Source: Priapulus caudatus (taxonomy: Eukaryota > Priapulida > Priapulimorpha > Priapulimorphida > Priapulidae). Taken from it: a stretch of 53,579 bases of DNA. The position numbers were made by a program, and so were the translations under genes. Under the pieces are notes generated by a model. The model did not search any database, was not told the DNA's origin, and saw only the letters and a list, made by a program, of their open reading frames with translations. Below, piece after piece: positions 12,590 through 25,651 of this stretch. The stretch lies in NCBI RefSeq assembly GCF_000485595.1, contig NW_014577428.1, forward strand, positions 210,072 to 263,650, given 5' to 3'. Each line of letters begins with the position of its first letter. Within the stretch, counting starts at the first letter, position 1.

Positions 12590-15500
12590 ACGCCGTATGG
12601 AGGACCGGGGTATCCTGCACCAGACGCCCAACGTATGGAGGCCGGGGTTAGTCCCTGAAGATGCGCCGTATGGAGGCCGGTACTCCTGCCAGACGCGTAT
12701 AGGACCGGGTATCCTGACAGACGCCGTTGGAAGGGCCGGGTAATCCTGCAGCGCCGTATGGATGGCACGGGGTATCCTGACAGACGGGATGTGGCCGTAT
12801 AGAGGCCGGGTATCCTGCAGACGCGTATGGAGGCGGGGTACTCCTGACAGAACGCCGTATCAGAGGCCGGGGTAATCCTGCAGGACAGTCGGTATGGAGG
12901 CCCGGGGTATCCTGCAGACGCCGTATGAGGCCGGTATCCTGACAGACGCCGGATAGAGGCCGGGGTAACTCCTGACAGATACGCCGAGTAATAGAGGGCC
13001 GGGGTAATCCTCAGACTGCCGTATGGAGGCCGGGTATCCTGCAGGGGAGCGCCGTATCGGAGGCGGGTATCCTGACAGAGCGCCGTATAGAGGCCGGGGT
13101 AATCCTGCAACTGCCCGTAATACGAGGGGGTATCCTGCCAGGACGCCGTATAGAGGACCGGGTATCCTGAGCAGGACGGCACCGTATAGAGGCCGGGGTA
13201 TCCATGACAGACGCCGTATGGAGGCCCGGGGTATCCGCAGACGACCCGTATGAGCGGGGATCCCCCTGCACGAACGCCAGTATGAGCACCTGGGTATCCC
13301 GCAGACGCCGTATAGAGCGCGGGCGTAAGTCACTGCCAAACGCCGTATGCCGAGGCCGGGGTATCCTGCAGGACAGAGCCGATATCAGAGCGCCTGGCGG
13401 GGTATCCTGACACGACGCCGGTAAGAGGCTCGAGGGTGTATCCTGGCAAGAGCGGCTCGTGATCGGAGCCGGAGGGGTATTCCTGCAGACCGCCGTATGA
13501 GGGCCGGGTATCCTGACAGACAAGCGCGTATAGAGCCGGGGTATCTCGACAGACGCCGTATGGAGGGCCGGTATGCACTGACAGACGCCGTATGGAGCGG
13601 GGCTATCCTCAGACGCCGGTATGAGAGCGTCCCCCCCGGGGTATCCTGCAAGGGACGCGGCCCTGTATGGAGCCCGGGTATCTTGCAGACGCGTATGAGG
13701 CAGGGTATCGGGCTGACAGAGCCGTATGGGAAGGCGCGGGGTAATCCTATGCGAGACGGCCCGGTATAGCGAGGGGCCGCGGGCTATCCTGCCGAGACGC
13801 CGTATAGAGGCCGGGGTATCGCTGCAGAACCGCCGTATGGAGAGCGCGGGGTAATCCTCGCAGACCGCCGTATGGGGCCGGGGTATCCTGACAGACGCCG
13901 TATGGAGGCCGGGGTATCCTGCAGACGCCGTATGGAGGACCGGTATCCCCTGACAGATGCCGTATGGAGGGCCGGGGTATCCTGCAGTACGGGGTCGGCG
14001 ATGGTGGTGACGCGCACCGCGTGCCGTTATGGAGGCCGGGGTGACCTGCGACTGGCCGTATGGAGGGCGGGGTAGTCCTGACAGACCCGTATGAGGCCGG
14101 GGTAGTCCTGCAGCAGCCCGTGGTGGAGCCAGGGGGTACTCCTACGAGCAACCCGCTGAGTATGGAGGCCGGGGTAATCCTGACCAAGACGCCGTAATCG
14201 GAGCCGGGGTACGATCACTGACGAGACGCGCCCGTATGGAGGCCGGGTATCCTGCAGCGGGCTATGAACGAGTTCGGAGTCCGGCTGAAAGATGAACGGA
14301 CGCGCGTGTAGGCTGAGGGCCCGGAGGCGCCCCCGCGGGGGCGGCCGAAGGCGCGTATAGGAGGCCGGTGGTATCTGACAGGACGCCGTACTGAGAGGCG
14401 CGGCGGTAACGCCTGCAACAGACGCCGTATGGCAGGGCCCGGGCTATCCTGACAGATGCCGATGGAGGCCCGGGGTATCCTGCACGAACGCCGTATGAGC
14501 GCCGGGGTACTTCTGACATCCGGAACGCCGTATGAAGGCCGGGGTATCTGACAGACGCCGGTATGCGGCCGGGTCCGGCTGACCAGACCCGGCCGTATGA
14601 GGCCGGGGTATCCTGACAGGACACGCCGTATGGAGCCGGGGTATCCTGCAGACAGCCGTAGTGGGAGGCTACGGGGTATCGCTGCCAGACGCCGTATGGG
14701 GCCGGGTATCCTGCAGACGCCGTATGGAGGCCGGGTATCCTGCAGACGCCGTATGGAGGCCGGGGTAAACCCTGACAGACGCCGATGGAGGCGCGGGGTA
14801 TCGCTGGCCAGACTGGCCGCTATGGAGGCCGGGTATCCTGCGACGCCGTTGGGAGGCCGGGTATCCCTGCAGACGCCGTAGGTGGAGGAACAGGGTAGTC
14901 CTGCAGCACGCACGTACTGGAGGCGCGGGTATCCTGGCAGCACGCCGTATAGAGGGCCGAGGGGTGATCCTGCAGTACGGGAGCGGGCCGTATGGAGGCC
15001 GGGGTATCCTGCAGACGCCGTATGGAGGCCGGGGTATCCTGCAGACGCCGTATGGAGGCGCCGGGGGTGATTCCTGCGGACGCCGTCTGGAGGCCGGGGT
15101 ATCGCTGACAGACAGCCGTTAATGGCAGCGGGGTTATCCTTGACAGACGCCGGGCCGTAATGGAGGCGCCGGCCGGTATCCTGCAGACGCCCGCTAGAGG
15201 CCGGGGTATCCTCGCAGAGCCCGTAATGGAGGCGCGGGTATCCTGAACAGACGCCGTTATGGAGGCGGGGTATCCTGCAGACCGCCGTATGAGGCCGGGG
15301 TTTATCCTGACAGACGCCGTATGGAGGCCGGGGTATCCTGCAGACGCCGTATGGAGGCCGGGGTATCCTGACAGACGCCGTATGGAGGCCGGGGTATCCT
15401 GCAGACGCCGTATGGAGGCCGGGGTATCCTGACAGACGCCCACGGTAGATGTGTCCGGTATAGATGGCCCGGGGTAGTCCTGCCAGACGCCGTATGGAGC

Positions 15501-15930
15501 GGGGTTCCTGACAAGACGGAGCTGAGTGAGTGAGGCCGGGGTAATCCTGACAGACGCCGTATGGAGGCCGGGGTATCCTGACACGCCGTATGGAGGCCGG
15601 GGTATCCTGACAGACGCCGTATGGAGGCCGGGGTATCCTGACAGACGCCGTATGGAGGCCGGGGTATCCTGACAGATAGCGGCCGTATGATGGAGCCGGT
15701 GTATCCTGCAGACGCGGTGAATGGAGGCCGATGGGGGTGGAAGTCGCAGAGAACGCCGTATGGAGGGAGCGGGACGTGGTAGTCCTGAAGACGCCGGAGT
15801 AGGGGGAAGATAAGGAGGAGCCGGAGGCTCAGTCGCTGAGACAGACGCCGGTATGGACGGCGGGGTATCCTGACAGAACGCGTCAATGAGCGGGGTATCT
15901 CTGACAGATGGGGAGGGTGGAGCGATGGGA
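12590..15930 (+). repeat. 30/31-bp GC-rich minisatellite, about 100 units
   Basis: The unit is GACGCCGTATGGAGGCCGGG plus GTATCCTGCA (30 bp), or the same ending GTATCCTGACA (31 bp). Clean stretches (e.g. 15313-15434) alternate 30, 31, 30, 31, giving a 61-bp dimer; 15560-15675 is mostly the 31-bp form. Elsewhere nearly every unit has one or more indels. A 61-bp dimer is not a multiple of three, so the long frames inside are not genes. Stray units continue to about 16610 and at 16745-16860. Confidence 0.97.
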
Positions 15931-17009
15931 CGAACGAGTACATGGGAAAGGCACAGGGGGTATCACTGCTCAACTGCTACTAGAGCCCGGAGGCCGCTGA
16001 AGTGGGAGATACCGATCGTGGCCCGGGAAAGTAACGCGTGTGAGCGATGACGCACCGTCGAGGAGGGGCAGGCCCGGTGGGAGGCTAAGGAGGGGGTGTT
16101 CGCGGCGTAGGACAGGAGCGGGCAACTGTATGTGAGGCGGGGTTATTCCCTGCACACACGAAGACGCGCTATGGAGGGCCGGCGCTGTAATGCACTCGGA
16201 ACAGAGCCGGCGAACCGTAGTAGGCAGAGGCAGACATATAGAGACGGTGTGCAAAGTGAGAGGCAACTGCAGCGTGACCAGCCGATAATAAGAGTAGACC
16301 GAGTGGAGCGAGGGTACTATGTAAGAACGGAGGTAGGATATCGTTATCGCATAGCAGAACCAAGAGGTTGATTCGTGGGGCTGAGATGCAAGAGATAGAG
16401 AGGAAAGAGGAGATGCATAGAGGAAGGGACTCAGTGAGGTCAAGCTGCAGTCGGACGAGAGCGTAGCATGGGGGATCGGGGCTGCGAGTGTAAGAGCGAA
16501 ATGAATTAAGTGGGTGGCGAGATAGAAGCGAAGGCACCGTAAATGGAGGCGGGGGTACCTTGCAGACGCCGAGTATGGAGGCGGGGTATGCTCTCTGGTA
16601 CGAGAGCACACGGGATAGTGGAGGCCAGTATCGCGAGGAGGAGGTTACGTAAATGCTGCAGAACGAGGCCGTGATACCGGGAGGAAGCCGGGTGGAGATA
16701 GTGCAGCTGTACGGAGAACGAGCCGATGTGGCATGGGAAGGACGGCAGCGGGGGTATTCCTGCCGAGACGGCCAGGTTGATGGAGGCCGGGGGGTAATTT
16801 CATGCAAGACGCCTTTTTTTATGAGTGGGACCAGGTGGTATCCTGCAAGACGGCCGATAGTTGGGCAAGACTACAGGGTGGCGGTAGACGGGTCTTCACT
16901 AGACCAAAGCAGAGTAGAACACCATGCTCAAGAAGCAAAAAAGTACTAGAGGGACCGGACAAAGTGAAAACTAATGTGAGAACGCCGTTCCCACTTAACC
17001 ACTACTAAC
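15931..17009. other. Degenerate edge of the minisatellite; no gene
   Basis: Isolated unit-like pieces (GGAGGCGGGGTA) at 16130-16180, 16540-16590 and 16760-16860 are embedded in otherwise unmatched GC-rich sequence. Nothing else recognised. Confidence 0.6.
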
Positions 17010-17367
17010 ATTCATTCACACGCACGCAACGTAACAACGTACACGTACGCACGCACGTTGTAGCGTACAGACGCATGCTACGAGCGCACGTGTAGTACAC
17101 GACGGAACTCACGCACGTGTGATGTACACACTAACGCACCGCACGTGTACGGTACAACACGGACTGGCGCACTCGTACGTACGTGTAACACGTAGGCCTA
17201 CGCACTAGCACGTGTAGACGTAGACACGGACGCCACGCGCGTGTACGTACGCACACGTACGCGCGCAACGTGTATCGTACTCCACGGACGCACGCACGTG
17301 TACCGTACATCACGGGACGCATCGCACGTGCACGTACACACGTCGACGCAACGCCGTGTAAGTACCG
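17010..17367 (+). repeat. ACGT/ACGC-rich low-complexity sequence ending in a gap
   Basis: Irregular repeats of CACGTACGCACGCACGTGTA type up to the N gap at 17368. Confidence 0.9.
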
Positions 17368-17377
17368 NNNNNNNNNN
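17368..17377. other. Assembly gap (10 N)
   Basis: Ten undetermined bases between the ACGT-rich repeat and a tandem duplication. Confidence 0.99.
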
Positions 17378-17708
17378 CTGCATCTGACTACATCCCAACT
17401 CGTTTTCGGATTACCCCCCCCCCCGACGTCCCGAATATCGTGACCGTACGTCGAGCGGTTAAGATTTGTGCCCAACTGTCGACGGACGGACGGACGCACT
17501 GACGGCCGGACGATCATGCGATTCTACAAGCTGCATCTGACTACATCCCAACTCGTTTTCGGATTACCCCCCCCCCCGACGTCCCGAATATCGTGACCGT
17601 ACGTCGAGCGGTTAAGATTTGAGCCCAACTGTCGACGGACGGACGGACGCACTGACGGCCGGACGATCATGCGATTCTACAAGCTGCATCTGACTACATC
17701 AGATGAGC
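17378..17708 (+). repeat. 153-bp tandem duplication of the Helitron-like 3' module
   Basis: 17378-17530 and 17531-17683 have the same length and appear to differ at one base (TGTGCCC versus TGAGCCC). Both contain CATCCCAACTCGTTTTCGGA, a C11 run and GACGGACGGACGGACG. A final CATCTGACTACATCAGATGA hairpin and GCTAA close the block. The module matches 34493-34655. Confidence 0.9.
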
Positions 17709-20261
17709 TAATAAATGAACAGAAAACGTGTCTGCTATCTTGAGATTCGCGGTAATGGAATTTTCAAACGCCCCCACAAAACAAGTGCACGTGGTCACGT
17801 GAAGCAAATATTTATAGCATGGTACCTGATGGTACCTAACTCGATACGTATATAAGGCTAATTAACCTAGTGTAGAGACAATATTCCGGCCAATGGCATA
17901 TCTCGAGAGCAAAAATCACGCGTTAGTTTTGACATTATGTAAACGAATCCAATTTGAAATGCAGATAGCTGCGCATGTTTGTGAAAAGAATGATGTTCAA
18001 ATTTCTATGCCATGTTGGCCTTACTATATATGTACTTGGTGTTACGCAAGGAATACCGGAACGGTCGAGGAAATATAAAAATGGTTGGTAAAAGCATGTG
18101 AAATCCTCACTTTAATATAATTGCGAACATAAACTCTAATAAAATTGTGGCGTCGAACAATTTCAAGTCGGTTATAATGCGAACAGTCGGATTTTCACAG
18201 GGAAAACGTTGTTTTATTTCGCACAGCACTCTGTCGTCATAACCGGCCATGTTCTCTCTCCGCGTCCCCTTTTATACTTCTGGGCGTGCCCTTCTCGTTG
18301 GGCGCGTCCCTTCTCGCCTCGCCGGCCGCTTCGGCCATCTCCCCTATTTAATCTTCCCTAAATTGGTTCGGCGTCGGACATTAGTATGACGAGTGACCAC
18401 CTGGTCTATCTTACGTCGGTTTGGACCGACCCAACCCTTTGGCCCCTGGCTGGCTGCCAAAATGTCCCTGGTTGCTTTATTCTGCATGCATTGCTTCGTG
18501 GCAGTGGCTAATTATCTTAGCCCACACTACTGCGTGCTCGCTAATATCCAACGCCTTCCGTGGCCCTCTAAAACTAATCGCAACATCTGCCGTTGGCAAA
18601 GTTACCAATCTTCTTAGCGTTGTGGTGTTAATATTACCTCCGCCCAACGGAGTTGGAGGGGAGGTTACGTGATCGGTCTCGTGCTTTCGTGTGTCAGTGT
18701 GTTCGTGTAGTCAGCAGCAGGCCAGTCAGTGTTAGCGTGTTAGTGTGTTGGCGCGATCGATATTAGCGCGTCGAGTCGAGCGTGTACATGCGAGCGAGCA
18801 GCAGCAACGAGCGGCTGCTACGAGCTATGTCGCTGGCGGAGGTATGCACTCTCCGTGAGTGCCCTCTGTCTAGTTATTCAATGTGCCGTTGGAGGCTTCT
18901 GGACGCTTCTATAATCATCGTCTCTCTAACTAATTTCTCTACCACGCGTGCCACCGTCGCTTGTGCTCCCTATTCCTACATTTCGATATTATTAATTCGC
19001 TCACGTGATTTCTGCTTCATTACAAAATGTTATATAGGGAAATCGTACCATGGGTATAAGTGTGCGCAAAATTAATTAGTAAATTACGAAGTAATATTGG
19101 TAATAATGAAGTCAAACAGTAAAAAATGAAATTAGTCAAAAACTATTTAATTGTTATTGTTATATCTGTACAAGTATAATTACAATGTCACATGGAGGCT
19201 TCAAAATAATAAGGGTAAGGCAAATAACAGGCTGGCGAAACTACTTCTTGTATAAGATAACAGTGCGCTCATCTACGCTAACATTTTATAGAACGCAGGT
19301 GCTTAGCTAATACTGCTGGTAAACACAAGATTAAACAAAACAGGAGATAATGCGAGAGGAGACGGCAATCGCTACAATGCATCTAAAAGGGTCAATTGCC
19401 GCGTGAATGCTTCTGACGCTACTTATCGTGTTCTGTTACTCTCTCGTGCCGTGTTCAGCACCGTACACAAGGATGTGCGGAGCTTGAGACTGTGAGCGCG
19501 CACAATAACCGACTGAACAGGCAGTTAGACAGGTACACACTTTATACGCAAATCATTAGTGCCCTAAAGTGACACCAAAGTGACATAGGGCGACCACCAA
19601 TCGTGAGATTTGGTACACTATTACGTGCTGTATGGAAGCCAGCGATTCGAGTGGCATGGCTGATGTTGTTTTCGTAAATATACTAACCTATGCTGTCGTT
19701 GGGATACACGCCTAAATATGTCATCACTTCAATAATTAAACCGTGAACGTTTCACACATGCGCTCGCGCTGATGCATTGCAACAGTTTCATCCTTTAACA
19801 CGTCAGCTAAATTTCTGTTACCCGCTATTTCACACACGAAACGGGATAATTAGTACATTTTAGTCGAGTGAAGACGTTACGGCTATATGACATCACAAGA
19901 ACGCCTACAACGTTATATGATAAACCAGTACACAACGTTATCAGTTACGTCCTGTTCTGTGCAAGCTAGCTATGCAAGACAATACACAAGACATTCTCTG
20001 TTGACGTTGATGATGTGGATGTCCAGCAGGTATGTTCACGAAGGTCATTTTGCCACGGAGACGTAGGTGCCACGTCCACCTCCTCTATATTTCGTCCAAT
20101 TTTAATTGTTCCACAATTAAACAAAATCAAACGCAAACACATAAAAGTTATCTGGCCTTTAATACATAAACAATTGCTTAGTTCTAAATGATATATTATT
20201 ATATAACATATTTACCTCTCTCGCGTATCGCCATACATTCGCAATGCCTGCTGTATATTAC
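17709..20261. other. No gene recognised
   Basis: Apart from the dispersed repeat at 18628-18876, nothing recognised. 18240-18600 is GC-richer, with a possible TATTTAA box, and might be a decayed LTR, but no partner was found. Confidence 0.4.
18628..18876 (+). repeat. Dispersed repeat, copy A
   Basis: Contains ACGGAGTTGGAGGGGAGGTTA, a GTGTTAGTGTGTT simple repeat, GCGATCGATATTAGCGC, GAGCAGCAGCAACGAGCGGC and GGTATGCACTCTCCGTGAGT. Matches 47567-47858 in the opposite orientation. No function recognised. Confidence 0.8.
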
Positions 20262-20268
20262 ATTTTAT

Positions 20269-20310
20269 CAGAAGTAGATAATAGGGAATGTTCCCTATTA
20301 TCTACTTCTG
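20269..20310. mobile_element. Palindrome made of two transposon ends (TIR-only remnant)
   Basis: CAGAAGTAGATAATAGGGAA, two bases, then its exact complement: 42 bp in all. The 20-bp arm matches the terminus of the 42047 element (CAGGAGTAGATAATAGGGA) at 18 of the first 19 bases. It is flanked by ATTTTAT on both sides (20262-20268, 20311-20317), an apparent 7-bp target duplication. It looks like a copy that lost its whole interior. Confidence 0.75.
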
Positions 20311-20862
20311 ATTTTATTTTACACAGCACAGTAAAATTCTAACGACCTAAAATCTGTAAATTATCGATAAAACAGACAATGAGTAACAAACGATGAATCA
20401 GTGCGATCGGAATGAGTCTTGCAACAGACCAGCTAATGTGACGAGAGAGAGAGAGAGCCTGCACTATTAAATGTGCTGACAACACGCCATTCCTGAACTA
20501 CAAAATGAATAAAAATCTGTTCGTACCTAAATAGTTTTTAAAGCGAGCATAACACGTTTTCCACGCAAGCACGTGTTCTTTGCACGTGTTATAATAAAAG
20601 AAAAAAACTGATTCTGCCAACTATACTTACTGGCTGGGTGCATTTCTCAACAGTCTCTGCCATAACTTACAAATAGCTAACGCACGTGCATCTGAATTAC
20701 CGAGCTTTTATGCGACCAAACGCTATGATAGCCAAACTTGTTCAGCAGTTTGAGGGCCGAAGTCGACAATGAAACAAACTTTTCATAATTAAAAATCATC
20801 GTGTCTATGCAAGCTTCCGCCAAACCGTCTCACGCAGCCTACGTATTCACAACTGCCAACAC

Positions 20863-20915
20863 GTAATAATAATAATTATAATAATAACAATAATAATATT
20901 AATAATAATAATAAT
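20863..20915 (+). repeat. (AAT)n microsatellite
   Basis: Interrupted AAT/TAA repeat. Confidence 0.95.
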
Positions 20916-23900
20916 GTCATCATCTCTGGCTGTCACCTGAACAGGAACATCAGCACTTAAACAATTAACATCAGCTCTACAAAAATGACGTCAAGGGAAT
21001 TTTTACCCGTGGACATATGTTGGCAGATCAGAACGAACTTGCTAACACAAACTGCGCTGCTTTCGTCAGATGGTTCACTAGCGATCGCCTGCAGCTTGTG
21101 TTTAATGTGGATAATAGCCGACACTTAACAGGCGTATAACGCGCTAAGAGTTTTATTTACCAGTGAGATGAAACGCTGCGTCAATACACGTGACGGCTTA
21201 GCATGACGCTAACGCCTACACAGCTCTTGTATTTTGTCGTACATCAATAATTATAGTTAGGTCAGCTTGCTCGCAACCTGTGCGTAAGTGCACGCATACG
21301 TTTGCCTACGTGCGTGCCCACGTGCGTGCGCGCATGCGTGCTAGCGAGAGCGCTTACGCATTGACATGGCCCGTTTATACATTACTATCCACAAAAATGG
21401 AAACGGGATAAACCGGAGAGTGCACTTAGTAGTGTATTCTACGAGCACAGCGGATCAGCGCCATTATACATACGCGGCATTTTACGCAGTGCCAGTGCAT
21501 CTAGCCAACGGCCGCGCAATTTCATAATATTAATATAGCTGTTGGTTAGACGAAAATGTCCGGAAGTAGGCTCATCTGTCGAGTGGTTCGTTGCGATTAT
21601 TGAAGAACTAGCGGTCAATTATCATTAGGTGTGATTAAGATAATACCACCGACGATGAGGGGCGGAGATGGTTGCTTCCGGCTGTGCAGTGATACATCTA
21701 TGATATTTACTCTACATCAGCTAGAGACTATACAATCTACCGAACCACGCGAATTATCACACAGCATTGATGCAACGCTGCGTGATGGTAGTAGTGTTGG
21801 TGGTAGTGGTTCGTGCGTACGTGTGCCCGTGCGTGCGTGCGCGCTGGGTGAGGTGGGGGTAGATATTAGCAGCATTCGAATCCCACGTGCATGGGTAAGA
21901 CGAGTAAAGCCATTCAGATATTAGTAATCACGTCAGCGGCGATTCCTTGAGGCGATTGTATTGCTATTTATTTCCGATATCATACGTTCATATTAACCTC
22001 ACACCCACGACGGATAGGTCTGCCTGTGGCTTTAACTGACTTCTACCACCTACTCTCAAACCAGCAAACTATAATAAGAATAACATTTGATATTCAGTGT
22101 CTGTTATCTGGCACTAGTGGCGGATCAACTGGCTTGACTGCGTTGCTTGGTGCGCCCTCGAGGCAGTACTATTTGAAATAAGGTGGGAAAGAGACTCACA
22201 CGTGCACCAACTGGCGACAAGACACCCATAACTCCTACTCTCATGTATACCGTAAACACACGCTCGCTGGCGCACGAACGAACGCACGCGTCTGCACGCG
22301 TGCGGAGTTAGTTAGCTGCGGCTAGACAGGTAAACACGGTGCAACTCGATTATGGGGAAATTTCAATGATGTCACTACTTGTTACATAACTTCTTATTGA
22401 CCAGCGACCACGGCAACGAGGCGCATGTAAAACCGGCTTTAAATGTATTCATAAACGCAAATTCTCATTAATCGGCATTAATGACTCGGTCAAATGCGGC
22501 TCTCCTACACGTACACCGGTAGTACTACTGATTAATGACAGGTAGGAAATTCGATTGCAAGCACATCGACATGGTGCAAACGGACGTCGTTAGCGATCGG
22601 AAGGACCATATCACACCAGTAAAATTATCCTCACTCCCCAGTCTTCTTTAATTAACTAGTTATTCACATATTCACGTTTAATCGTCGTGATATTTATACG
22701 TGCACGTGAAACAACAACGTAGGCTACACATATACGAGGGACATGAACGGAATCTTTACATCTGTATTAAACAGGGAACGTTTAAAAGGTGCCATGCCGT
22801 GAGTTCTTCTCCAAATTATTCTTTACAAAAACAAGAAAATTTTAACACGGAATCTAAACGCGCTACAAATAGCAACAATATCAAAACATACGCACAAATA
22901 AATAAGCCGCGTTCACTGACAAATTCGGTGCATGCTGTTTATGACTAGCATACAGATGGCAGTGTATTCTGCATTTCCGTCTACTTTATAGTTGGAGTAG
23001 TTTTATATTCATGTTTTAACTTTCTTCGGGGCCCACCTGAGCGAAGGCAGATGTTAGCATGTCTATTGGTTATATGTTTCTCGTTAGTTGATTATGGCAA
23101 TCGAGCAACCTTTATTTTCAATCCGATTAAATCACGCTTACTTCGAACTGAATCGCATAGAGCAAATTTATAAACGTGAACAGTATCACACTTTCTGCCA
23201 ATTTCGGCTGCGATAACACACCAGCTAAGACGCATCACGTCTCTCTGGATAACACCAAAAAATTGTTGCTCCTTTTGCCCCTAAAAAACCTGCTGTCTTT
23301 CTAATCTTTTCGTTATCTGTGCAATGCACCCAGCCCAGTGCTCGTCGCTAACACTTGAAGAACAATTTTCAAACAAACGTAACACCTTTGAAGCCAATCT
23401 AGTGCAACTGCGAGAAACGAGAAAATCAAGAGAACTCACGCGAACGAACGCGCGAAGAAACGCTCATTATATACGAACGTACGTAAGAAATGAACTAGGC
23501 GCTGACGGGCAGAGGTTAAACCATTTAATATAACCATTTCTATAAAACAGTTAAATACCGAAAATCACAATAAATCTACTTGAAAAAGACAATCCTCCCG
23601 GGATAGTCATAGTATCCGCTACAAAAACGGTTAGCTTAGTGCGTGAGCAATCCTCAATGAAGAGAACAGGCGGCTTGGTTTCCTATGCTTAGATCCGACT
23701 CTCTCAAAGGAGTATGATGCATCAAACAAGAACCGCCACGATACCGTCATGCGCTGTACACAGGTGTGTCCATTAGACTTCGTCCGACATTTCTACACAA
23801 CCTTGATACCTTACACGAGACTAAAAACACATGTGAGAACGAAGAACTTTGTCGTCTCGTATTCATTGACGAATGCAGAAATCCATATTCTAAGCTACAA

Positions 23901-24370
23901 CGTACGGCTTAATCAGGATAAGAGCTTACAGATATGACATACTGATCTATGTTTACATGTTAGTAAGCGTACATAAATAGGGATCTCTATTGAAATATTA
24001 CATCTAATGGATACCTCTATTTATGTACTTCTGACGTCAGCAAACACCACCAAGCTAGTGCTGCTGTGTTTAGTGAGTACAGCTCTGCAAATGCCTGCAA
24101 GTCCATTTCTGCAAAATTGCTCATTACTAGCCCAAATATCAAGAAATACCTGCAGTTGTCTCTATTTGGTTTTTGAAGAAAAAAACCCAGATAATTATAG
24201 GTACTTTTCTAAAAAAAATTCTGGTGATTAAGAATACCCCGTAGAGGTAACTAATGTGCTCACAGAACTATACACGCAGAAAAGCAATAGCTGCACCACT
24301 GTTACATAGAAATATGAGTCAGTCTCCCACACACTTGCCCCCGCTCTTTCACTCTCCCTCTTTTTTCTCT

Positions 24371-24372
<2 letters not shown>

Positions 24373-24408
<36 letters not shown>
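24373..24408 (+). repeat. (TA)n microsatellite
   Basis: About 18 TA units. Confidence 0.95.
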
Positions 24409-24411
<3 letters not shown>

Positions 24412-25477
24412 GCTATCTCTTACGCAAACACACCCCACACGAACACTAGCCACTCCCACGTACGCGCACTATCTGTGTATTGGAAATTACATCAAATGGC
24501 AAGGGTGAAACACAGTGCTTTGCAAATAGCAGCTTCTTGGTTTGTCAATGTGGAAGCTCTCACGCGTGCGAAATGGCAGCCACCTGCTCAAACATGTCAT
24601 TGACAATGCGGTGTGATTGGTCTGAATGACCAACCGCGCAGGGCCCACTTAGCCCTGGTCTGAGCACAATGCCATTAGCACTTACTCTTCAATCGGTTTT
24701 CCATCAGTGATCTCCCAGTGATGTTGTGGATCGATCGATGAACTTGATTGCAAGTTCGTTCCCATCTTATATATTACAGGTCTTCCGGGAGCTAACAGAT
24801 GCCATCGCGGTCACGTCTCAACTCCTTCATAGAATCATGTAGTACAAAGCCACATACTGGCATGACTTGCCATTCACCTGTGATATAAAAGGAATATGAA
24901 ACCCCCCAAAACAATAAACAGCCTTTTGTTGTTGAAACAGCGATATCATAAAAACAAAGAAAAAAATTTAAACAAAGGCATCACTGTTGTAACTAATTAA
25001 ATTTTGATTACTGAACCTACAGATGCAGGGAAATTTTGTGAGCACGTTTGCAGCTGATTCACTGAACAATGGAAGAAAAAACATAAATATTGAGAAACAT
25101 ATTATTGGACAATATAAAGTTTTAATTAAAAACAGCCAATAGAACCGTACTTCAAAGCACTAAATCAATATTATAATAATTGCCACAATGATCAAAATAT
25201 AAAACGATCTGAAAGCAATACAGAGAAACTGAATAACTACTATTACAATGTACTACTATACTTTATTACAATGTATTACTATACTTTATTACTATGTTCC
25301 ATATTTAACAATCTACTTGCTTCATGGAACAACACACGTACACACATAGACGCGCGCACGCACGCACGCACGCCCCCGTTTGCACAGATGTTATCAACAA
25401 CATTTTGCATTGGTCTGGGTGATGCTCCATTAGGAGCATTCCCAACTTTAATGTCATTAATGTCGTGATATAAAAGA

Positions 25478-25625
25478 GATATAAAGAGGGGGGGGATCGA
25501 TATCAATTAGATATCAAGATATGAAATAGATATCAAGGGGGGGGGGTGGATCGATATCAATTAGATATCAAGGGGGGGTTAGATATGAAATAGATATCAA
25601 GGTGGGGGTTATATAGGGTATATAG
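25478..25625 (+). repeat. Tandem GATATCAA/poly-G repeat
   Basis: GGATCGATATCAATTAGATA and GATATGAAATAGATATCAAG alternate with runs of 7-10 G. Confidence 0.85.
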
Positions 25626-25651
25626 AGGGAGCAAGCAACATTGAGACTGGG

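Larger units (their letters stand above)
20318..25250. other. No gene recognised
   Basis: Contains an AAT-type microsatellite (20863-20915), an ACGTGCG-rich patch (21285-21350) and a (TA)n repeat (24373-24408). Short open frames at 21631, 22700, 23324 and 24007 resemble no known family. Confidence 0.4.

Noticed and set aside
12586-15973. Long overlapping minus-strand frames rich in GYPGLHTAS and YGVCQDTPASIRR repeats
   Set aside because: They are translations of the 30/31-bp minisatellite. A 61-bp dimer shifts frame each time, and all six frames give similar repetitive peptides.
17131-17517. 128-codon frame with VRVRTYTR-like repeats
   Set aside because: Runs through the N gap and the ACGT simple repeat; not a gene.
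21790-21900. tRNA-like B-box (ATTCGAATCC)
   Set aside because: No A-box, no acceptor stem and no cloverleaf could be drawn around it.
24505-24700. Possible histone H2B remnant on the minus strand (VNDMFEQVA, then STLT)
   Set aside because: Only six of nine residues of one motif fit, flanking sequence does not align, and a frame change would be needed. Too weak to call.
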